Below are positions 1 through 8,269 of a DNA stretch of 34,626 nucleotides, in pieces. Source of the DNA: Pseudomonadaceae bacterium (lineage in GTDB: Bacteria; Pseudomonadota; Gammaproteobacteria; Pseudomonadales; Pseudomonadaceae); NCBI GenBank assembly GCA_007692485.1, contig REBY01000078.1, forward strand, positions 1 through 34,626. The letters run 5' to 3'. Positions within the stretch are counted from its first letter, which is position 1. Each line of letters starts with the position of its first letter. The position numbers were made by a program, and so were the translations under genes. The notes under the pieces were generated by a model that made no database searches, was not told the origin of the DNA, and saw only the letters and a program-made list of their open reading frames with translations.

Positions 1-414
1 GCGCTCAAGCAACTGTCTGCGCTAATTGAGAAGACCTGCGCCGATGCCCGCGAGCATGACAGCCTGAATGCCCTGCGCGAGCCGCTGGAAAAACTGCACG
101 CGCGTCTGGGCAAGGTCACCCTCGGCCTGCTGGGCAACATGGGCCAGGGCAAGATCAACGAAGCGCTGGCCAACTCGGTGCTCTACCTGAACAGCTTTGG
201 CCATATGGTCATAGGCTGGCGCTGGCTGGAGCAGGCGGTCAAGGCGCAGCATGGTCTGGATAACGGTAATCCGGCAGATGCCGGCTTTTACCGCGGCAAG
301 CTGCAGGCGGCGCGCTACTTCCTGACCTGGGAAGTGCCGAGCTGTCACCCGGCCCTGGATCTGTTGGAAACCATGGATCCGACGTGCCTGGATATGCAGG
401 ACGACTGGTTCTGA
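1..414 (+). CDS. acyl-CoA dehydrogenase, C-terminal part (5' end outside window)
   Basis: The frame is open from base 1 to a TGA at 412-414, giving the last 137 residues of a protein that begins upstream of the window. The fragment is alpha-helical and ends in a tail with DLLETMDPTCLDMQD, which resembles the C-terminal extension (acetyl-CoA dehydrogenase C-terminal-like domain) of the large, about 600-residue acyl-CoA dehydrogenases of Pseudomonas, the group that includes DmdC-type 3-methylthiopropanoyl-CoA dehydrogenases. Such enzymes oxidise an acyl-CoA to the 2-enoyl-CoA with FAD and pass electrons to ETF. The catalytic domain and FAD-binding residues are not in view, so the substrate cannot be inferred. 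The next gene is on the opposite strand, so this is the last gene of its transcription unit. Confidence 0.8.
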   Translation, partial: ALKQLSALIEKTCADAREHDSLNALREPLEKLHARLGKVTLGLLGNMGQGKINEALANSVLYLNSFGHMVIGWRWLEQAVKAQHGLDNGNPADAGFYRGKLQAARYFLTWEVPSCHPALDLLETMDPTCLDMQDDWF

Positions 415-424
415 TAAGCCGCTT

Positions 425-464
425 AAAAACTAGTACGTTCTACCGGCGCCGCAGGCGCCGGTAG
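425..464 (-). terminator. hairpin at the 3' end of the DUF1275 gene
   Basis: A perfect 11-bp stem (440-450 with 454-464, loop 451-453) overlaps the stop codon of the minus-strand gene. On that strand it is followed, after about 10 nt, by a run of five T (425-429). The stem is strong but the T-run is set back, so it may act as a weak or bidirectional terminator between the convergent acyl-CoA dehydrogenase and DUF1275 genes. Confidence 0.45.
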
Positions 465-1201
465 AAGAAGCGCAGATCATCCACCGCCGGCACTATCGCC
501 AGCAGCAATAGCATGGCCGCCAACGGCAAAGTGGCCACATACCCCAAGCGCTGAAACCCCAGTGCGCCCAACACCCCGCCGGCAAAGAAATAGCTCACCA
601 GCAGCGTCAATAACAGCAGACGCGGACGATCGACTCTTACCCGCGCGCCGGTAACGGCCTGCGCCCGATTCCAATATAACAACTTGCCCAGCTCGATCCC
701 CAGGTCGGTGATAATACCGGTCACATGAGTGGTGCGAATCTCGGCATTTGAAACCCGGGTAATGGTTGCGTTCTGCAAGCCCATGATGAAACACAGCAGG
801 ATCACCGTCAGCGGCACAAAGAGCCCCTGAATGCCGGCCAGCACCCCGCCGAGCAAACCAAAACACAGCAGCAGCAAAGCCTCCAACAGTAACGGCAAGG
901 CGAAACGGCTATGCATGCCCCGACGTTGCGAGTAAGTGATCAATAAGGCCGATACCGTGGCCCCGGCAAGAAACGACAGTAAACCGCCCAAACCAGCCAG
1001 CGCCAGATCCCAGTGCCCCAGCACCAGGCCATCAGCCATCTCGGACACTATCCCGGTCATATGCGAGGTGTACTGCTGTACAGCCAGGAAGCCACCAGCG
1101 TTGATGGCACCGGCAATAAAAGCCAGGGCATAGCCGAGATGACGATTGGCAATCGGACTGCGCTTGCGACTGGCCAGACTTCTGGCATAGTTAATCGGCA
1201 T
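440..1201 (-). CDS. YoaK/DUF1275 family membrane protein
   Basis: A 253-residue, very hydrophobic protein with about six predicted membrane segments after a short basic N-terminus, ending in an arginine-rich tail (RRLRRR) that should stay in the cytoplasm by the positive-inside rule. The N-terminal part (GAINAGGFLAVQQYTSHMTG) and the following TM with NATITRVSNAEIRTTHVTG match the pattern of the DUF1275 family, whose members are about 220-250 residues long and of unknown function. The ATG at 1201 has a strong GGAGG ribosome site 5-6 nt upstream. The gene diverges from mscK across about 180 bp, which must hold both promoters. No function is proposed. Confidence 0.85.
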   Translation of the reverse strand: MPINYARSLASRKRSPIANRHLGYALAFIAGAINAGGFLAVQQYTSHMTGIVSEMADGLVLGHWDLALAGLGGLLSFLAGATVSALLITYSQRRGMHSRFALPLLLEALLLLCFGLLGGVLAGIQGLFVPLTVILLCFIMGLQNATITRVSNAEIRTTHVTGIITDLGIELGKLLYWNRAQAVTGARVRVDRPRLLLLTLLVSYFFAGGVLGALGFQRLGYVATLPLAAMLLLLAIVPAVDDLRFFYRRLRRR

Positions 1202-1381
1202 TTTCCCTCCATCAACGACGGGAACGCCCCGCCTTTACTTTGGTCAGACGATTAAATCAGCCAAAGGAGCTAAAATAGCATGGGCAGGTAATCATCATGC
1301 GTGACTTTGGTCGCACCTCGGCTTTCCAATAGCCTGTACTGCCACTAACCTGCACTCATCTCATTCTTGCGGATTTCTGCC

Positions 1382-4300
1382 ATGCCTCTGTTGCGCGCCC
1401 TGCTGTTTCTGTTCTGTGTCAGCCTGAGCTGGCCTGTGCTCGCAGAAAGCGACCTGGATACCGCCATCAGTGACCTGCGCACCCAGCAGGAAGAACTGGC
1501 CGACAGCGGTGCCAGCGAAGCAGAACGGCGCGAATTGCAGGAAATCTTCCAGAACACCCTGCACCATTTACAGCGCCAACAGCAGCAGGAAAAGGAGCTG
1601 AGCGAGCTGCGCCAGCAGCTTGATGAAGCGCCCAGCCGAATGAACGCGATGCGCCGGCAGATCGAACAAATTCGCGTCATAGAGCCAGACAGCCTGCGCC
1701 AGCAACTGGAAGGCCTGTCACTTAGTGAGCTCGAAGACCAGCTGAGTGAAAAAGTCGCTCGCATGTTCGCCTGGCAGAATGAGCTGACGCGAATCAATAG
1801 CGAACTGATCAGCGCCCAGACCCGCCCAGAGCGCACCCAATCCAGCGTCAGTGCCAACCAGACCCGTGAGCAGGCGATCAGCGAGCAGTTGCGCACCCTG
1901 CAACGCCAGCCTGAAGGATCGGTTCGCGATGCCCGCATCGCCATGCTGCGCGCCGAGGCCGCCAGCTTGCGCCAGGCCAACGAAATCATGCGTCAGCGCC
2001 TGAGCGCCAACAGCGTCCTGCAGGAGCTGGCGAGTCATGAACGCGACCTGCTCAGCCAGCAGACCAGCGTGATCGAAATGGATATTCAGGTGTTGCAGGA
2101 TGTCATCCATGAGAAGCGTATCAGCGCATCCGAGCAGGCCGTGGACAGTGTCAGCCTGGCGGCCGAATCCAGCGACCATCGCTTATTGCGTGAACAGGGC
2201 AGCCTGAACCGTCAGCTGAGTGAAAACCTGCTCAAGGCCACCACCCAGATCAACGACCTGACGCGCAAGAATATCCTGACCCGCCAGCAGATCGACAGCC
2301 TGACCCAGATTGATCGCGCCCTTGAGCAGCAGATCAGCGTACTGGAAGGCAGCCTGCTGCTGTCACGTATTCTGCACCAACAAAAGCGCACCTTGCCCAG
2401 CGTGGAGTTCGATCATGGTTTGCCGGACCGGATCGCCGACCTGCGCCTGCAGCAATTCGAACTGAACCAGTTGCGTGATGAACTGGCCAACCCGGAAGCC
2501 TATCTACAGCGTTTGCTCAACCGTTTGCCAGATGCGCAGCAGGATCTGCTGCGCAATGATCTGGAGGTCATGATCAACAGCCGCGTGCAACTGGTCGAGC
2601 AACTCGGCACCAATATCAATAACCTGCTCAGTCAGGCGATCAGCCTGCAAATCAGTCAACGGCAACTGCAGCAGCTGAGCAATGACTTGCAACGCACGAT
2701 TGACGATCAACTGTTCTGGGTCGCCAGCAGCCGACCGATTGACCGCAATTGGATTCTTGGCTTGCCAACCCAGCTGAGCCAGCAATGGACGCAACTGCAA
2801 CCGCTAACCCATTTTCGCGACGTCCCACGTCAACTGCAGAGCCAATGGCCTGGCCTGATCCTCCTGGGTTTGCTGCTTGGCCTCTATATGTTGGTCCGGC
2901 CGAAAATAAAAGCCAAACTGCTGACGCTGCATGCCGATGTCGGTCACTTCCGCCGCGACACCACCCGCCATACCCCACTGGCGCTGCTGCTGACGCTGTT
3001 GCGTGTCAGCATTATTCCCCTGCTGCTCGCCGGCTGCGGTCTGATGCTCCTGCGCGATGATGGCAATGCATTGCCGGCAATGGGTGTGACAGCGCTCTAT
3101 GCCGCACTGGCCTGGCTGGTACTGCACCTGCTGTACCGGGTCTTTGATCAGGAAGGGATTGCCGAGCGGCACTTTAACTGGGAGGCTGACCGCGTCGCCC
3201 GGCTGCATCGCCTGACCAAGCACACCGCCTTCATTCTGCTGCCGTTGGTGATCATTATCGCGCTGGCTGAAACCAGCCCTGAAGTGCTCGATGCCGACGC
3301 CATTGGCCGCCTGCTGCTGATTATTGGTCTGCTGGCACTCGGGGCACTGCTCGGCAATCTGATGTGGCGTACCAAACCCCTCTACAGCTCACGCGTCATT
3401 CACTGGGTTGCGACCCTGGCCTTGACCCTAAGCCCGGTGATTCTTGCTGGCATGAGTTTCTGGGGCTACCACTACACCGCGCTCAAGCTGGCTGACCGCT
3501 TTATTGACACCCTCTATGTCATTGTCATCTGGTTGCTGTTTGAAGGCATGGTCGTCCGTAACCTCAATGTTGCCGGACGGCGCCTTGCCTATCAGCGCGC
3601 CCTGAAAAAACGGGAAAGCGCCCAGCAGACAGAAGGCCAGGATCAGGAAATCTCGGTTGAAGTGCCGGTCATGGATCTGCAACAGATCAATCAGCAATCA
3701 TTGCGCCTGGCCAAGCTCAGCCTGCTGCTGGTCTTTGGCGTACTGGTCTATCTGATCTGGTCTGATCTGCTCAGCGCGGCGACCTATCTCAACAGCGTCA
3801 CCTTGTGGGAATACAACAGCGGCAGCGCCGAATTCCCCAATATGGTACCCATCAGTGTCGCCGATGTGTTCGGCGCCCTGATCATCGTGGTGCTGACCAT
3901 TACGCTGGCGCGCAACCTGCCCGGCCTGCTGGAAATTCTGCTGCTGTCCAGACTCAACCTGCAACAGGGCAGCAGTTACGCCATCACTACCTTGCTGAGC
4001 TACATCATCGTCAGCACCGGCATCATCGTCGGCCTGTCCACTCTGGGCGTGAGTTGGGATAAATTACAGTGGTTGGTGGCAGCGCTCAGCGTGGGTCTGG
4101 GTTTCGGTCTGCAAGAGATTTTTGCCAACTTTGTCTCGGGCATCATTCTGTTGTTCGAGCGCCCGATCCGCATTGGTGATGTGGTCACCATCGGTGCCCT
4201 GTCCGGGACGGTCAATCGCATCCGTATCCGCGCCACGACCATTACTGACTTTGACCGCAAGGAAATCATCGTCCCGAACAAGACCTTCGTGACCAGCCAC

Positions 4301-4672
4301 CTGGTCAACTGGTCGCTATCAGATACCGTGACCCGGGTGACCATGAAGCTCGGCGTGGCCTACAACTCGGACCTGAACCAGGCCAAGGAACTCTTGCTGC
4401 AGATTGCCAACAACAACGAGCGGGTGCTCGACGACCCGGAACCTCAGGTGCTATTCCTCAATTTTGGTGATAGCACCCTGGATCACGAGCTGCGTTATCA
4501 CGTCGGCAAACTGGGCGACCGCAACCCGTCCATCGATGAAATGAACCGCGAGATCGACCGCCTGTTCCGCGAACACGGCATCGAGATTGCCTTCCGTCAA
4601 CTGGACGTCTACCTGCGTAACAGTGAAGGGGTGGAGAAGTTGATAGAAACCCGCAAGGGTGACGGCGCTTAG
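1382..4672 (+). CDS. mscK: MscK/KefA-type large mechanosensitive channel
   Basis: A 1096-residue protein from the ATG at 1382, close to E. coli MscK (1120 aa). A TTG five codons upstream (1367) is an alternative start, but the ATG directly gives a signal peptide (basic start, hydrophobic core, cleavage after PVLA near residue 21). Residues about 22-485 are a glutamine- and arginine-rich periplasmic coiled-coil region, followed by several membrane segments beginning near residue 490. The pore helix and MscS core start near residue 905 (GLGFGLQEIFANFVSG), and the beta domain contains ERPIRIGDVVTIG and IIVPNKTF. The family opens under membrane tension and releases solutes during hypo-osmotic shock; MscK responds also to external potassium. 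It is not in an obvious operon. Family assignment is firm; the choice of MscK over other large MscS paralogues rests on length and the periplasmic domain. Confidence 0.9.
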   Translation: MPLLRALLFLFCVSLSWPVLAESDLDTAISDLRTQQEELADSGASEAERRELQEIFQNTLHHLQRQQQQEKELSELRQQLDEAPSRMNAMRRQIEQIRVIEPDSLRQQLEGLSLSELEDQLSEKVARMFAWQNELTRINSELISAQTRPERTQSSVSANQTREQAISEQLRTLQRQPEGSVRDARIAMLRAEAASLRQANEIMRQRLSANSVLQELASHERDLLSQQTSVIEMDIQVLQDVIHEKRISASEQAVDSVSLAAESSDHRLLREQGSLNRQLSENLLKATTQINDLTRKNILTRQQIDSLTQIDRALEQQISVLEGSLLLSRILHQQKRTLPSVEFDHGLPDRIADLRLQQFELNQLRDELANPEAYLQRLLNRLPDAQQDLLRNDLEVMINSRVQLVEQLGTNINNLLSQAISLQISQRQLQQLSNDLQRTIDDQLFWVASSRPIDRNWILGLPTQLSQQWTQLQPLTHFRDVPRQLQSQWPGLILLGLLLGLYMLVRPKIKAKLLTLHADVGHFRRDTTRHTPLALLLTLLRVSIIPLLLAGCGLMLLRDDGNALPAMGVTALYAALAWLVLHLLYRVFDQEGIAERHFNWEADRVARLHRLTKHTAFILLPLVIIIALAETSPEVLDADAIGRLLLIIGLLALGALLGNLMWRTKPLYSSRVIHWVATLALTLSPVILAGMSFWGYHYTALKLADRFIDTLYVIVIWLLFEGMVVRNLNVAGRRLAYQRALKKRESAQQTEGQDQEISVEVPVMDLQQINQQSLRLAKLSLLLVFGVLVYLIWSDLLSAATYLNSVTLWEYNSGSAEFPNMVPISVADVFGALIIVVLTITLARNLPGLLEILLLSRLNLQQGSSYAITTLLSYIIVSTGIIVGLSTLGVSWDKLQWLVAALSVGLGFGLQEIFANFVSGIILLFERPIRIGDVVTIGALSGTVNRIRIRATTITDFDRKEIIVPNKTFVTSHLVNWSLSDTVTRVTMKLGVAYNSDLNQAKELLLQIANNNERVLDDPEPQVLFLNFGDSTLDHELRYHVGKLGDRNPSIDEMNREIDRLFREHGIEIAFRQLDVYLRNSEGVEKLIETRKGDGA

Positions 4673-4680
4673 TCCGCAGC

Positions 4681-4707
4681 CACCCAATACCGCCTGTTGA
4701 TTGGGTG
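4681..4707. terminator. small hairpin after mscK
   Basis: An 8-bp perfect stem (4681-4688 with 4700-4707) begins 8 nt after the mscK stop codon. There is no T-run after it, so it is a poor intrinsic terminator by itself; it could be an mRNA 3'-end stabiliser. Confidence 0.3.
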
Positions 4708-4711
4708 CAAT

Positions 4712-4820
4712 GGGGCCGTCACTGTGCGCCTTGGCTGGACACGCGGCAAGTACATCCCTGTAGCTCGTCTGTGGCGTCCATGCCACAGACGGTCCAGCCA
4801 AGGCGCACAGTAACAACCCC
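4712..4820 (+). repeat. palindromic intergenic element, copy 1
   Basis: Outer arms of 20 bp pair perfectly (4721-4740 with 4792-4811) and extend imperfectly to GGGG/CCCC at 4712 and 4820. Inside is a second perfect 9-bp hairpin (4767-4775 with 4782-4790, six-base loop). The core reads GGACACGC, then CATCC and GCTCGT before the internal hairpin, and ACGGTCCA after it. The same core, in reverse orientation, occurs in the element at 9684-9796, whose outer arms have a different sequence. It fills most of the gap between mscK and yeiP. Confidence 0.8.
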
Positions 4821-4937
4821 AGCCAGGCGTTGTGGTTTGATGACGGAAAACCGCTACTCAAACGGTCGCATAACCCTTGCCAGCCGACCCTTTCACGCTA
4901 GAAAATACCCGCCATCACCACTCCATGAGCAACCCTG

Positions 4938-5504
4938 ATGCCCAAAGCTGCCGAATTGAAAAAAGGCCATATCATCCAGATCAACGGCCAACCCTATATC
5001 GTCTCCAACATTGACGTAAAAAGCCCGTCATCGCGCAGCGGCACCACCCTGTACAAGGTGCGCTTCAACCATGTGCAGACCAAGCAGAAACTGGACCAGA
5101 GCCTGACCGGGGATGACTTTCTTACCCCGATCGACTTCCAGAAACGCGCCATCCAGTTCCTCTACCAGGATGCCGAAGGCTACACCTTCATGGATAACGA
5201 AGACTTTGCTCAGTTCACCCTGAGCGAAGAGCAGATCGAAGAACAACTGCCCTATCTGCATGACGGCATCGAAGGCCTCTATGGTCTGGTCGTGGAAGGT
5301 AACCTGGTCGGTGTCGAACTCCCTGCTGTCGTCGAAATGCCCATTCTTGAAACACCGCCGGCAATCAAAGGCTCCTCTGCCAGCGCCCGCACCAAAACCG
5401 CCACTTTTGCCAGCGGGCTGGAAATCCAGATCCCCGAATATCTTGAAACCGGTGAGGTCGTTCGTATCAATACCGACACCGGTAAATTCATGTCACGCGC
5501 CTGA
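4938..5504 (+). CDS. yeiP: elongation factor P-like protein YeiP
   Basis: A 188-residue protein with the three beta-barrel layout of EF-P: an N-terminal KOW-like domain (about 1-65), an OB domain (about 68-128) and a C-terminal OB domain (about 130-188) ending IPEYLETGEVVRINTDTG. The loop that in EF-P carries the modified lysine reads SSRSGTTLYKVRF here, with arginine near residue 33, as in YeiP proteins rather than true EF-P. YeiP is a paralogue of EF-P that binds near the ribosomal P site; recent work describes it as helping translation past certain proline-containing motifs. The ATG at 4938 has no strong Shine-Dalgarno sequence. The gene looks monocistronic, between the palindromic element and an AAGC-type repeat. 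Confidence 0.93.
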   Translation: MPKAAELKKGHIIQINGQPYIVSNIDVKSPSSRSGTTLYKVRFNHVQTKQKLDQSLTGDDFLTPIDFQKRAIQFLYQDAEGYTFMDNEDFAQFTLSEEQIEEQLPYLHDGIEGLYGLVVEGNLVGVELPAVVEMPILETPPAIKGSSASARTKTATFASGLEIQIPEYLETGEVVRINTDTGKFMSRA

Positions 5505-5512
5505 AACAACCA

Positions 5513-5594
5513 GCAAGCTGCAAGCCGGAGCGAAAACGGGTTAAAATAACCGCCGTTACGTTTTGCCGATTACCGCCTGCGGCTTGCCGCTGCA
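5513..5594. repeat. AAGC-rich inverted repeat before the esterase gene
   Basis: The segments 5513-5527 and 5580-5594 are imperfect inverted copies built on AGCNGCAAGCCG. A related pair is found at 29528-29592 before holC. The interval also contains TTAAAATAACC, a possible -10 region for the esterase gene. It resembles the short AAGC-type repeats scattered in Pseudomonas intergenic regions. Confidence 0.5.
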
Positions 5595-5609
5595 ATAACA
5601 GGAGCGCCC

Positions 5610-6269
5610 ATGACCACCCCGCACATTATCGAACCCAACCGCCCCGCCACTGCCTGCGTCATCTGGCTGCACGGCCTCGGGGCTGACTGCTTCGACTTTG
5701 TGCCCGTGGTGGAAATGCTGGGTTTACCGGCCAATCACGGCGTGCGCTTTATTTTCCCGCAGGCTCCCACCCGACCGGTCACCATCAACGGCGGCCTGCC
5801 CATGCCCTGCTGGTATGACATTCTGGGCATGTCTCCAGCACGTGCAATCAATCATGAGCACATGCAGAGCGCCGCTGACGGCGTCAAGGACCTGGTCGAA
5901 GCACAATTGGCTGACGGCATCGCGCTGAACCGCATCATTCTTGCCGGCTTCTCCCAGGGTGGCGCTGTGGTTCTGCATGCAGCGGCTCAGAACCAGTGGC
6001 CACTCGGCGGCGTCATGGCCCTGTCGACCTATGGCCCGACCCTGGATACCCTGCTCGAAGACAACAATACCCCTCCGGCACTGGATATCTTTTTTGCCCA
6101 CGGCCGACATGACGACATGGTCCGCCCGAGCATGGGCAGAGAAGCCTTCGAACGGCTACAAGCGGTTGGCCACCGGGCCAGCTGGCATGAATATGCCATG
6201 GCCCATGAGGTCTGCCCGGCGGAAATCAACGATATCCGCTTGTGGATCAATCAGCGCCTGGATATCTAA
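5610..6269 (+). CDS. alpha/beta-hydrolase carboxylesterase (phospholipase/carboxylesterase family)
   Basis: A 219-residue single-domain alpha/beta hydrolase of the family of Pseudomonas carboxylesterase II and eukaryotic acyl-protein thioesterases. Visible features: the oxyanion-hole motif WLHGLGAD (19-26), the nucleophile elbow GFSQGG with Ser115, acid Asp168 or Asp169 in AHGRHDDMV, and His199 in AMAHEV. Full length for the family (about 215-225 aa). The family hydrolyses short-chain carboxyl esters or thioesters in the cytoplasm; no signal peptide is present. The start is the ATG at 5610, preceded by ACAGGAGC. It precedes rhlB by about 120 bp and is probably its own unit. The substrate is not deducible. 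Confidence 0.9.
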   Translation: MTTPHIIEPNRPATACVIWLHGLGADCFDFVPVVEMLGLPANHGVRFIFPQAPTRPVTINGGLPMPCWYDILGMSPARAINHEHMQSAADGVKDLVEAQLADGIALNRIILAGFSQGGAVVLHAAAQNQWPLGGVMALSTYGPTLDTLLEDNNTPPALDIFFAHGRHDDMVRPSMGREAFERLQAVGHRASWHEYAMAHEVCPAEINDIRLWINQRLDI

Positions 6270-6304
6270 GCAGTTATTCAGAGACTCCTAAAGCCCAGCA
6301 ATCA

Positions 6305-6377
6305 CGGCAGTTGTAGCGCTTGGAGTTGGCTCGCAGCTCCAGTACACTGATGCGATCATTTTACTGGTCAACTGCCG
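6305..6377 (+). promoter_or_regulatory. long-range inverted repeat in the rhlB leader
   Basis: CGGCAGTTG (6305-6313) is perfectly complementary to CAACTGCCG (6369-6377), which lies immediately before the AGAGAAG ribosome site of rhlB. A smaller 5-bp hairpin (6321-6325 with 6337-6341) is nested inside. If the transcript starts upstream of 6305, the structure would place the ribosome site at the foot of a stem. Confidence 0.35.
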
Positions 6378-6387
6378 AGAGAAGCCT

Positions 6388-7938
6388 GTGCTTAGAGCAC
6401 TGAAGAAACTGTTCAATAAACCAGGGGAACCCCTGGAAGAAGAAACCCTGGAGCAACTGCTGGCCAAAGAAAAGCAGGCCAGCCCGCGCAAACCCAAGCA
6501 GTCACCGCCCACCAAGTCAGCTACCAAACAGGCTGATGCGGCCGCCCCGGCGATCAAACCCAAACGCCACCCGCGCAAGCAGCCTGACGCACCCGTTGAA
6601 AAGCCCTGGAGCCTGCAGGATTTCCAGGTAGCGGAAACCGAAGGCAAGACGCGCTTCCATGACTTCCCGCTAGCCGACAGCCTGATGCGTGCGATTCACG
6701 ATCAGGGCTTCAGCTACTGCACCCCGATTCAAGCGGAAGTACTGGGCAAAACCCTGATCGGCCAGGACGCCATCGGCCGTGCCCAGACCGGCACCGGCAA
6801 AACCGCTGCCTTTTTGATCTCAACCATTACCCAACTACTGGATACCCCGCCGCCGGATGAGCGCTATATGGGTGAGCCGCGCGCGCTGATCATCGCGCCG
6901 ACGCGCGAACTGGTGATGCAAATCGCCAATGATGCCGAGGGCCTGACCAAGCACTGCAACCTCAACGTCATGACCTTTGTCGGCGGCATGGATATCGACA
7001 AGCAGCTGCGCCAGCTGGAGCAGCGCTACTGTGACATTCTGGTGGCTACCCCAGGCCGTCTGCTCGACTTCTGCAACCGTGGTGAAGTTCACCTCGACCT
7101 GATCGAAATCCTGGTGCTTGACGAAGCCGACCGCATGCTGGATATGGGCTTTATTCCCCAGGTGCGCCAAATCATCCGCCAGACCCCGCGCAAAGGCGAC
7201 CGCCAGACCCTGCTGTTCTCCGCCACCTTCAGCGACGACGTGATGAACCTGTCGCAGCAATGGACCGTGAATCCGGCCATCGTCGAGATCGAACCCGAGC
7301 GCCCCGCCTCCGAGAACGTCACCCAACTGGTCTATGCCGTTAGCGGCAGCGACAAGTTCAAGTTGCTCTACAACCTGGTCACCCAGCTGGATCTCGAACG
7401 CGTCATGGTGTTTGCCAACCGCAAGGATGAGGTACGGCGTATTCAGGAACGCCTGGTACGCCATGGCATCGACGCGGCGCAACTGTCCGGCGATGTGCCG
7501 CAAAACAAGCGCACGCGCACCCTGGACAACTTCAAGAGCGGCAAGCTGCGGGTATTGGTCGCTACCGATGTGGCTGGGCGCGGCATTCATATCGACGGCA
7601 TCAGCCACGTCATCAATTACACCCTGCCGGAAGATGCGGAAGATTACGTCCACCGTATCGGCCGGACCGGACGGGCCGGTGCCAAAGGCACCTCGATCAG
7701 CTTTGCTGGCGAAGACGACGCTTTCCAGGTGCCACCGATCGAAGAACTTTTGGGCGGCAAGCTGGAATGCATCCCCCCGGAGGAGCGCTACCTCAAGCCG
7801 GTACCCCAGCGCCAGCAGACGACCGAACAAAGAGCCGCCAGCGATGCCAATGAGGCGGAACAGGCCGATGCTGCCGCGCGCAACCGCAAGCGCGCCAGCG
7901 GACGCCGCGATGGAGGCGGTGGCCGGCCACGGCGTTAA
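6388..7938 (+). CDS. rhlB: DEAD-box ATP-dependent RNA helicase, RhlB-like
   Basis: A 516-residue protein starting at GTG (6388) after a good AGAGAAG ribosome site. It has a complete DEAD-box core: Q motif (F..P.. with GFSYCTPIQ, 107-115), motif I AQTGTGKT (132-139), Ia PTREL (171-175), TPGR (221-224), DEAD (245-248), SAT (278-280), [10 protein letters not shown] (392-401) and HRIGRTGR (422-429). RhlB-type helicases unwind RNA and in E. coli feed structured RNA to the degradosome. It is longer than E. coli RhlB (421 aa) because of an N-terminal lysine/proline-rich segment (about 1-75) and a basic tail ending in [12 protein letters not shown], both likely disordered and RNA-binding. The closest alternative name is RhlE-like helicase; the core match is certain, the subfamily less so. 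Confidence 0.85.
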   Translation: MLRALKKLFNKPGEPLEEETLEQLLAKEKQASPRKPKQSPPTKSATKQADAAAPAIKPKRHPRKQPDAPVEKPWSLQDFQVAETEGKTRFHDFPLADSLMRAIHDQGFSYCTPIQAEVLGKTLIGQDAIGRAQTGTGKTAAFLISTITQLLDTPPPDERYMGEPRALIIAPTRELVMQIANDAEGLTKHCNLNVMTFVGGMDIDKQLRQLEQRYCDILVATPGRLLDFCNRGEVHLDLIEILVLDEADRMLDMGFIPQVRQIIRQTPRKGDRQTLLFSATFSDDVMNLSQQWTVNPAIVEIEPERPASENVTQLVYAVSGSDKFKLLYNLVTQLDLERVMVFANRKDEVRRIQERLVRHGIDAAQLSGDVPQNKRTRTLDNFKSGKLRVLVATDVAGRGIHIDGISHVINYTLPEDAEDYVHRIGRTGRAGAKGTSISFAGEDDAFQVPPIEELLGGKLECIPPEERYLKPVPQRQQTTEQRAASDANEAEQADAAARNRKRASGRRDGGGGRPRR

Positions 7939-8269
7939 TCAAGCGCGATATATCAGGGATAGGGCACAGGGATGTGCTTGAAGCATACTTGGGGCTGGCG
8001 TGGGACAATACTGCAATACACCGCGCCCACCAGACATACGTCACTAACTCGGCCTTCCACTATAACGCGCTTTTTTTGTTGCCGCCCAGCGTCATTCGTC
8101 GGGTTACGAAATTCTCTTTTTAATGCTTGTTAAGGTCATCATTGCTGGGTTAAAACCAAGCTAACGGGGCGCCAATCAGCCTGCGCAGATCAGGTTCGGG
8201 CGCACCGTAGCAGGCGGCATTGCAGCGCTGTGTCGCCAGGGAAAATCGACCTTGCGAGGTACCAGGCCT
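7939..8269. other. 331-bp intergenic region, no gene seen
   Basis: Between rhlB and the PIN-PhoH gene. It contains a run of seven T (8071-8077) without a clear preceding stem and an AT-rich patch at about 8105-8155 that may hold the promoter of the next gene. Open frames here are short and lack ribosome sites. No tRNA or recognisable small RNA was found. Confidence 0.5.

Noticed and set aside
6835..7830. 331-codon open frame opposite rhlB
   Set aside because: It overlaps the conserved helicase core and has no start context; it is a frame shadow.
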